DNA of 64,000 nucleotides from Halopenitus sp041821145 (lineage in GTDB: Archaea > Halobacteriota > Halobacteria > Halobacteriales > Haloferacaceae), in the NCBI RefSeq assembly GCF_041821145.1, contig NZ_JBGUBC010000007.1, forward strand, positions 1-64,000, written 5' to 3'. The notes under the pieces are model-generated. The model saw nothing but the letters and a program-made list of their open reading frames with translations. It was not told the DNA's origin and searched no databases. The position numbers were made by a program, and so were the translations under genes. This document shows, in pieces, positions 58,342 to 64,000 of the stretch. How positions within the stretch are numbered: position 1 is the first letter of the stretch; each line of letters starts with the position of its first letter.

Positions 58342-60318
58342 TTATGAGTCTGTGTTGCGGGTTCTATCGACGTAGTCGTCGACGGACTCCTGGATTTGTT
58401 CCTCCGATGGTGAGGAGGAAGGCGGGGAGACATCTCGATTGATGAGGTCAGGGCGCATCGCCTCCACTTTTTGCTGGTCCTTTGCCTTCACGCGGTCGTA
58501 CCAAGCTTGGACTGATTCGTTGACCGAATGCGGATTCGCCTGTTCGATGTCGGACCCGCCAGCAACCGCTTGAGCTTCCTTGGGATCGAGTGCTCTGTCT
58601 TCATACTCGGGGTTCAACGTCTCACCCTCCTGAAGAGGCGGATTACCCTCAGGTAGTGCCAACACTTCATTATCCGCTGCCACTTCGCTTTCCGTACTTA
58701 TCCCCAGATCGTCATTCGGTGGGTTCCAATCGCCGTTCTTCACCCGCCGATAGGCGTGACCGGGCCAATTCGCAATCGGCTCGTTGAGATTATTTTTCAC
58801 GTGGCTCACACCCGCTTTCGCCTCACGAGCGCCGAGCGCCACGCCACCGCCTGCTAATCCGGCCCCAGCTCGAGCGCCCTGTCCCCACGTAGCCTGACTC
58901 ATCCATTCTTTCCGTGATTTTACGCCACGGTAGGCGCGCTGCGCGTTACTCCGTGCAGTATCCCGTGCCGACGAGACACGTTGTTTCAGATTAGTTTTCG
59001 CCGAACTAGCTGCCTGTCGGGGGTGGAATTCGGGTTTTGCTGAGCCAGCCGCTCCATACGCCTTTGGGCCGGTTCCGCTACCGCCACCGAAGTTTCGGAG
59101 GGTGTGCTGTCCGGCGCCACCGCCACCCCCTCCGCCACCACCACCTCCGGACGAAGACGGACTACCACTGCCACCGCCGCGTAACGCACTCAGGCCACTA
59201 AACCCGAGAAGATGACCGGCGGAACTCCCACCCATCGACAGGGCCTGGATCCCGACGAAACCGGCGAGACCGAGGCCGGAAAGCCAGCCGAGGAACCGCT
59301 TCCAAAGGACGAGCTTATTCTGCGATGCGTCAATTCCGGCAGTGAGTGCTTCTGGGCCGTGAGCCCCGCTCGCGTTAGCCACACAGATGTCCGGGGCAGA
59401 CATACTACAGCCGGTCTGAAGAGCGAGCGCGACGAGCGGCCCCGCGAGGAGGAGATACGCTGTGACCTTGAAGACAAACATAGCGACGTCGTTCGCGTAC
59501 CGAAGTGGTCCCCAGTCGGTGTACCACATAACAAGCAGGATCGGGAAAGCGGTGTAGACGAGATGGATCATAAAAATGCGGAGGAAGAGGATCATCACAA
59601 CAAGAGCGATAGCGATGAGAGAGATTGTACCGGCGGCGAGGTAAACGAGCACAGCGGCGATAGCCGAGCCCATCAAATCGCCGATGGCGTTGTTGAGGGC
59701 GGGGCCGGCGAGGGAGACCGCGTAAGTCTCGGGCATCACGAGCTTCGTAACGCTATTCGTGAAGACGACCGCGACGTGGAGGAATGGACGGATGAGAGCG
59801 AGTGCGAAGAGGGCCTTAACAATACGGATACCCTGCCGTAAATAGGAGCCCTCTGGGGCTTCCGAAAAGAGTGCCGCGATCGTCCCGAGGACGATGACAG
59901 TCGGAAAGAGAATCAGCGAGTACTGGAGATTCTGTATAAAAGTTGCATTCGCTCCTTCCTGGTAGTACAACGGGTCGATGACGAGAAACTCCTGGACCAT
60001 GCCCACGAAAACCTCGCCCAGGACGTTCGTCAAGCCGGTCGCGAGCGTGTTGACGATCCCCTCGAACCAATCCTCTGGGTCAAGAGGATTAAATAGCGGA
60101 ATGATCGGGAGGGCAGCCATTGCCGCAGTGGAGGAAGCAGTCTGTTGAGCTGTGGGTGCGACACCCAAGAGACGATCTTGAACTTTGGCCGAGAGGACAC
60201 TGGATGACGTCGATGGTTCCGTTGCGGAGGCTTCTGTTGAGTCCCCAGACTTTCGATGGCGAAGACGGCGACCGACACGGTAGAGCCACCTACTAAGGGT
60301 GGTTGGAGAGCGCTCCAT
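58342..60318 (-). CDS. VirB6/TrbL-like polytopic membrane protein
   Basis: 658 residues from ATG 60318, chosen because an ACATATC-type TATA box lies about 24 nt upstream; the open frame continues another 31 codons. It has about six or seven hydrophobic segments, for example LILFPTVIVLGTIAALFSEA, ALFALALIRPFLHVAVVF, AIAAVLVYLAAGTISLIAIA, MIHLVYTAFPILLVMWYTDWG and FKVTAYLLLAGPLVALALQ. A Gly/Ser-rich stretch with 11 consecutive glycines and a soluble C-terminal tail follow. This is the VirB6/TrbL pattern of inner-membrane channel proteins. Part of the conjugation cluster. Confidence 0.75.
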   Translation of the reverse strand: MERSPTTLSRWLYRVGRRLRHRKSGDSTEASATEPSTSSSVLSAKVQDRLLGVAPTAQQTASSTAAMAALPIIPLFNPLDPEDWFEGIVNTLATGLTNVLGEVFVGMVQEFLVIDPLYYQEGANATFIQNLQYSLILFPTVIVLGTIAALFSEAPEGSYLRQGIRIVKALFALALIRPFLHVAVVFTNSVTKLVMPETYAVSLAGPALNNAIGDLMGSAIAAVLVYLAAGTISLIAIALVVMILFLRIFMIHLVYTAFPILLVMWYTDWGPLRYANDVAMFVFKVTAYLLLAGPLVALALQTGCSMSAPDICVANASGAHGPEALTAGIDASQNKLVLWKRFLGWLSGLGLAGFVGIQALSMGGSSAGHLLGFSGLSALRGGGSGSPSSSGGGGGGGGGGGAGQHTLRNFGGGSGTGPKAYGAAGSAKPEFHPRQAASSAKTNLKQRVSSARDTARSNAQRAYRGVKSRKEWMSQATWGQGARAGAGLAGGGVALGAREAKAGVSHVKNNLNEPIANWPGHAYRRVKNGDWNPPNDDLGISTESEVAADNEVLALPEGNPPLQEGETLNPEYEDRALDPKEAQAVAGGSDIEQANPHSVNESVQAWYDRVKAKDQQKVEAMRPDLINRDVSPPSSSPSEEQIQESVDDYVDRTRNTDS

Positions 60319-60504
60319 GTGAATCGCTGTGTCAAGATATGTTGTCCAATACCTAAAACTTCTACCCCCGAACCAATCGGAGATAGCCACTGACCGAGGA
60401 CAGTGAGTCACGCTACGATCTCATCGTCAACTGAAGTTCGTAAGGCTGGCTGAATGACGCAGAAGTGGGTGTCGTCAGTCTTGAGAGAATACTGCGAGGG
60501 ATGG

Positions 60505-62625
60505 CTACTTGATGGTATACCAGCCGACCCCGACGAGCAAGCCTACGCTCACAGCCAGCGAGAGGAGAGCGGCCTGTACTGGCTGTAAAAAGAACGTCCA
60601 GAGATCAACAATCAGGCTCCCGTTTCCGGGAGAGATCGCGGTTGTGTGGCTGGACGAGTAGTAGATGTCGTGATTCTCTGTGTATGGGTCACCAGGGAAG
60701 CGCGCGGTGATCGTCGCACTATCGAACGTAGCGTAGGCGACACCGTTGTCGTTTGTAGTGACGGAGGATTCGATCGCCCCGGTCAAGATCAGTTTCCGAT
60801 CCGGGAGTGGAGTTCCGTCTGGGCCAGTAAGACGGAGTCTGAGTTCCGGCGGCTCGTTTTCTTCCCCTTCTTCCGGCGGAATTACTGTGTAGGTGAGCGA
60901 CGAATCCTCCATCGAGGTGACCTCTGTTGTCGAGACGGGTATTTCATCCCCGAAGACCGACGGTACTGAGGTGATCTGACCGGGGGCGTCCCTGATGACA
61001 ATTCTCGAGGTCTGGTTGGCGGTCGCCGTAGTGAGATTCACATTTTCCGCCAGGGTCGCCCGCTTCGAGACGCCAGGAACAGTGCGCTGGCGGAGATCCG
61101 TCACCCGTCCGTGACGATACACATCCGTTTCTCCGACGGCCTCAACACTTGGGGACGGTTGTCGAGCAGTGAGTCGGAGGGCAAGTGTTGGTGGGAACTC
61201 CGTACGTTGTGGGTCTGGGTCCCAGTTCGACGTTGTTTCACCCCAGCGGTACTGGCGGACACCGTAGACCTGCCAGACGTTCGTTAGGCGTTGGGAACTG
61301 GCATTCGAGTCTCCTTCTACGTTGAAGGCGGCCCAACTCCAGAGTGCCCGCTCAGAGAGATGCTCCGGGCCCTCGATAGAGAGGACGATGGAGCGGCTAT
61401 CGTGTGGTTCCTCAATTACGCGCTGGGAAATCGAGACGCTGTCTGGTGGGACAACGTGGACTGGCCGATCGTCGGTAACGATGAGCTCATCATAGGTGGC
61501 ATTGACCTCCGTGTGAGTGTACGTCCATGTATCGTTGTGCGGATGGTAGAAATAGTGATCAGTGGTGACTTCCGCGGTGACGTTGATCGTCGCCTGAAGC
61601 TCTAGATGTTGCCCTTCACCATCCGAAGGGGGAGCGTTTGCGTAGTCGATATACCGGGCCTCTCGTGCCGATGTTTCTGGTGTCGTGTGTTTCGACCACG
61701 TCTGATCGTCGATGCTGAGGTTACGCTCAACCCGTTGTGAGGCGAGATCGTATGTGGTGTTAGTGCGATAGCCGCCGACGACGGCCGTCACAGAGCGATT
61801 TACGGTTAGCGGGCCACGACCGGTGGCGCTGACGGTACGTGTGATGGTGTGACCGTCGAGCGTCTCGAACTCAACTGTCTTGGTGACGGTCTGTACGTCG
61901 TCCGACGAGTTGTCCTCCGGCGCAGGGATGTTGAGGGTGACGTCCTTTGTTTCGCGGACATGGCGGGTGGTCGTATTTGGTTCTGGGAGGGCGACGCGGT
62001 AGTCAACGTACTCAAGGACACGCCCGTCTGGCCCCATTAGATAAGTGCCGTTTGTTTCTGCTCCCGGGGCGGTCACTTCGGCAGCGCTGGTCGCACCCAT
62101 ATACGCGATGAAGCCGTCTTTGATGAATAGGCTATCCTCCCGGTCCGGTGCGCTCGCCGGCCACCGACTCGTTGAGTTTGTTCGTTCGACTCCCGCTAGC
62201 TGGTCAAGGCGATACTCCTGCAGTGTCCGGGGTGAGCCATCAATACGGACGCGCGTCTCTGGATTGGTCGTAAGCGTGTAGGTGTCGACTGCGCGAGAGA
62301 GATTTTCAGTCGACGCGTTGGCCTCCACAACATACTGGAGGAGGATGCCACCACGACCGCCACCCGGAATGCCGAGAGCCTCCGTATCGCGGTCACTCGC
62401 GACAAATACACGAGCATTCCCGTCAACCGGCGGTTGTGCGGTAGAGTTGGATTCGTTGGTCGCGACTACCGCAATCGTAGAGAAGCAGACACTCGAAAGG
62501 AGAAGGAAGGCGACGAAGAGGCTGGAAAACTGCCGAGGTGTAGCCCTAGTGATCGTCAACGAAGGCTCGTCGGCTGGGCGGGGGTTGTCTTGTTCCCCCG
62601 CAGGGGTATCAAACCGGGAGGTCAT
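60505..62625 (-). CDS. secreted/surface protein with signal and C-terminal anchor
   Basis: 706 residues. The N-terminus has an export signal-like helix (FSSLFVAFLLLSSVCFSTIAVVA) after a charged stretch. The mature part is acidic, Thr/Ser-rich, beta-rich and has many NxS/T sequons (NGT, NTT, NSS, NLT, NVT), expected for haloarchaeal glycoproteins. Near the end comes an Ig-like unit (LRLRLTGPDGTPLPDRKLILTGAIESSVTTNDNGVAYATF). The C-terminus has a membrane helix (LSLAVSVGLLVGVGWYTIK). First gene of the T4SS cluster on this strand; probably an adhesin or outer channel part for mating. The exact role is inferred. Confidence 0.7.
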   Translation of the reverse strand: MTSRFDTPAGEQDNPRPADEPSLTITRATPRQFSSLFVAFLLLSSVCFSTIAVVATNESNSTAQPPVDGNARVFVASDRDTEALGIPGGGRGGILLQYVVEANASTENLSRAVDTYTLTTNPETRVRIDGSPRTLQEYRLDQLAGVERTNSTSRWPASAPDREDSLFIKDGFIAYMGATSAAEVTAPGAETNGTYLMGPDGRVLEYVDYRVALPEPNTTTRHVRETKDVTLNIPAPEDNSSDDVQTVTKTVEFETLDGHTITRTVSATGRGPLTVNRSVTAVVGGYRTNTTYDLASQRVERNLSIDDQTWSKHTTPETSAREARYIDYANAPPSDGEGQHLELQATINVTAEVTTDHYFYHPHNDTWTYTHTEVNATYDELIVTDDRPVHVVPPDSVSISQRVIEEPHDSRSIVLSIEGPEHLSERALWSWAAFNVEGDSNASSQRLTNVWQVYGVRQYRWGETTSNWDPDPQRTEFPPTLALRLTARQPSPSVEAVGETDVYRHGRVTDLRQRTVPGVSKRATLAENVNLTTATANQTSRIVIRDAPGQITSVPSVFGDEIPVSTTEVTSMEDSSLTYTVIPPEEGEENEPPELRLRLTGPDGTPLPDRKLILTGAIESSVTTNDNGVAYATFDSATITARFPGDPYTENHDIYYSSSHTTAISPGNGSLIVDLWTFFLQPVQAALLSLAVSVGLLVGVGWYTIK

Positions 62626-62763
62626 ACATCACCACTCCGGGACTGGATAGTAACCCGGATATTGGTTGCTTCGAGGGCTACTGGCCGCATAGGGGGCGAA
62701 CTCACCTGCGAATAGATGGTCTGACGACAAAGTGTTTTCCGCGGTTGAGAGACAGTAGAGCTG

Positions 62764-62919
62764 TTACTCGTGGGAGTGGTAATTGGACGTTTGAAGCGTT
62801 TCGACCGCTGCCGGCCGCAACTGCACGAACGCGAACTCAGCGGCCACGAAGAACCCGTTCAGAAACACGAGAAGCAGGGCGATTGCAATTCGTGCGGCAG
62901 CGAAGGCTAACTCCACCAT
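62764..62919 (-). pseudogene. truncated DUF21/CNNM (hemolysin-like) transporter, N-terminal fragment
   Basis: ATG 62919 to TAA 62764 encodes 51 residues. ALLLVFLNGFFVAAEFAFVQLRPAAVE is the characteristic first helix of DUF21/CorC-HlyC family membrane proteins, normally over 400 residues. The sequence departs from the family right after this helix (TLQTSNYHSHE, stop). The rest of the gene is missing from the window, so its deletion or the insertion of the element cut it here. Confidence 0.75.
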
Positions 62920-63182
62920 CTGTTAGGATCGTTCTGCGGTCGCTGGTAATCTATTCTTGGGTGCATGGAGCGAATTTGTAGAGGCTGGTCTTCCGTTACT
63001 CGGCGTCCATCCAGCAGAATCGGAGACGAATCGTTCTAACTGCCACTTTTTGGGGTACCATAGGATGGGGTTTGGCTTTGCCGAATATACCCATCACCGT
63101 CACAAAATCGTGCCGTTTTGAGGACTTGAGAGTGCTTTCACGTCTGGAAACGCGCCCCGGGAAATTCTCGAGTTGTGCTTTC
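62920..63182. other. intergenic, no gene seen
   Basis: About 260 bp between the truncated DUF21 fragment and the MATE gene. Only short non-haloarchaeal-looking frames. CCACTTTTTGGGGTACC (about 63042-63058) may be part of a terminator or promoter. No tRNA or attachment-site sequence recognised. Confidence 0.3.
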
Positions 63183-64000
63183 TCAGTCGTCTGAGACTGT
63201 TGTCTCTGCGTCGTCGGAGCTGGGCCCCGGTGAACGAAGGGGACCCCGCACATCACCCTCACGCCACGTCCCACGGATGAACCACAGCCACGCAATCACC
63301 GCACCAGCAACGTTCGAAATGAAGAATGCAACCCAAATCCCACGCACGCCGAAGATGTACTGCGTGGGAACGTACGGCAACGAGAGTCGGAACTGCGAGG
63401 CAATGTACGCAATCGGCAAACGAATCCCGGCGAGCGTGAGGAGTGAAATAGCTGCGGCGACCAGGGTCTTGCCTGCGCCCCGGAAGCCGCCGGTGAACGC
63501 CCGCATAATGCCGATGAAGCCGAACGAGAGCGCGACGTACCGCAGGAAAGTCGCACCTTCTCTCAGGACGGCAGGATCATCGGTGAACACGCTGATAATA
63601 GGCGTCGGGACGAAGAAGATAAGAACGCCAACGATGGCGAGGATGGCGAATAGTCCTTTCGCAGCAGCGTGGTTCGCTCGCTCTGCCCGGTCGTACTTGC
63701 CAGCGCCGATATTCTGGCCCGTCATCGTTTCGACCCCGCGTGCGACAGCGATGGCGGGGAGGAAGATCACCGAGAAGACACGGGTTCCGATTCCAAACGC
63801 CGCGACGACGGGCGTCGAAAACAGTCCAACGACGAGCAACAATGCGTTGATCGACAGCGCCCGTCCCGTGCCTTCGATACTCGCCGGCACACCGATTCGG
63901 AGGATCTTCCGCAGATAGCGGAAGTCGGGTTTCATATCGCTCACGTGGATCTGGATGCCTCGGGTGCCGGACACCATGATCGCGACGCCAACGAGCATTG
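63183..64000 (-). CDS. MATE-family efflux transporter, C-terminal part (runs off the window)
   Basis: At least 272 residues to the TGA/stop at 63183; the start lies beyond 64000. Contains MATE-type membrane segments and motifs: RIGVPASIEGTGRALSINALLL, IGTRVFSVIFLPAIAVARGVETMTGQNIGAGK, FAILAIVGVLIFFVPTPIISVF and FGFIGIMRAFTGGFRGAGKT. Family knowledge: MATE proteins export drugs and cationic compounds using ion gradients. Probably a chromosomal gene outside the mobile element. Confidence 0.88.
   Translation of the reverse strand, partial: MLVGVAIMVSGTRGIQIHVSDMKPDFRYLRKILRIGVPASIEGTGRALSINALLLVVGLFSTPVVAAFGIGTRVFSVIFLPAIAVARGVETMTGQNIGAGKYDRAERANHAAAKGLFAILAIVGVLIFFVPTPIISVFTDDPAVLREGATFLRYVALSFGFIGIMRAFTGGFRGAGKTLVAAAISLLTLAGIRLPIAYIASQFRLSLPYVPTQYIFGVRGIWVAFFISNVAGAVIAWLWFIRGTWREGDVRGPLRSPGPSSDDAETTVSDD

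Noticed and set aside
1..64000. tRNA, rRNA or Orc1/Cdc6 genes
   Set aside because: I looked for T-loop-like motifs, rRNA-conserved stretches and Orc1 Walker/winged-helix signatures and saw none; a covariance-model or HMM search would be decisive.

Overview
The window is haloarchaeal (class Halobacteria). The proteins are strongly acidic, coding DNA is GC-rich, transcription factors are archaeal (a TFB with an N-terminal zinc ribbon), and replication proteins are archaeal (PCNA, RPA/Rpap). The insertion sequences (ISH8-like IS4 family, two IS1341-type tnpB elements) are also typical of halophiles. Most of the window looks like one large conjugative plasmid or integrative element. No rRNA, tRNA, CRISPR array or Orc1/Cdc6 gene was seen.

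Layout. 1-5.8 kb: accessory genes, namely a Cas4-like nuclease broken by one stop codon, a TumA/TumE-like toxin-antitoxin pair, a winged-helix gene without a visible start, plasmid hypotheticals, a PadR regulator and a topoisomerase-type zinc-finger protein. 5.84-6.95 kb: a complete insertion sequence with 17-bp inverted repeats and a 9-bp target duplication. 7.4-10.5 kb: a 1020-residue protein with an Apea-type HEPN ribonuclease motif, a defence candidate. 10.5-18.9 kb: a minus-strand operon of a large unknown protein, a MoxR/CobS-like AAA ATPase, a CobT-like VWA/metalloprotease-motif protein and an NPPY DNA methyltransferase. 19-37.9 kb: an information-processing block with two PrimPol paralogues, a GIY-YIG nuclease, TFB, an MrfA-type helicase, PCNA, an RPA1-Rpap fusion and another OB-fold protein, interrupted by two tnpB elements.

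37.9-40.0 kb: a 2.1-kb stretch without credible genes. It holds three long nested hairpins with compensatory base changes and a conserved purine internal loop (a candidate large structured RNA), then a C-rich tract, then a direct-repeat array of GTTCCAGTTT next to an A+T-rich tract (a candidate replication origin). 40.0-62.6 kb: a conjugation/type IV secretion module with a 2678-residue TraG/VirD4-like ATPase, a small membrane protein, a VirB4-like ATPase, a VirB3/PrgI-like protein, a VirB6/TrbL-like protein and a secreted glycoprotein-like protein. Inserted among them are an M48 protease gene split by an ISH8-type element and a PemK toxin-antitoxin pair. 62.7-64 kb: a truncated DUF21/CNNM gene and the C-terminal part of a MATE transporter, which probably mark the edge of the element.

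Inferred workings: PrimPols, PCNA, RPA-like proteins, OB-fold protein and helicase would replicate the element; the T4SS block would transfer it; the TA pairs would stabilise it; the HEPN protein and perhaps the AAA/VWA/methyltransferase operon may act in defence or genome conflict. Several element genes carry a GAGGTGA-type Shine-Dalgarno 5-8 nt before the ATG, whereas others have a TATA-like box about 25 nt before the ATG and look leaderless.
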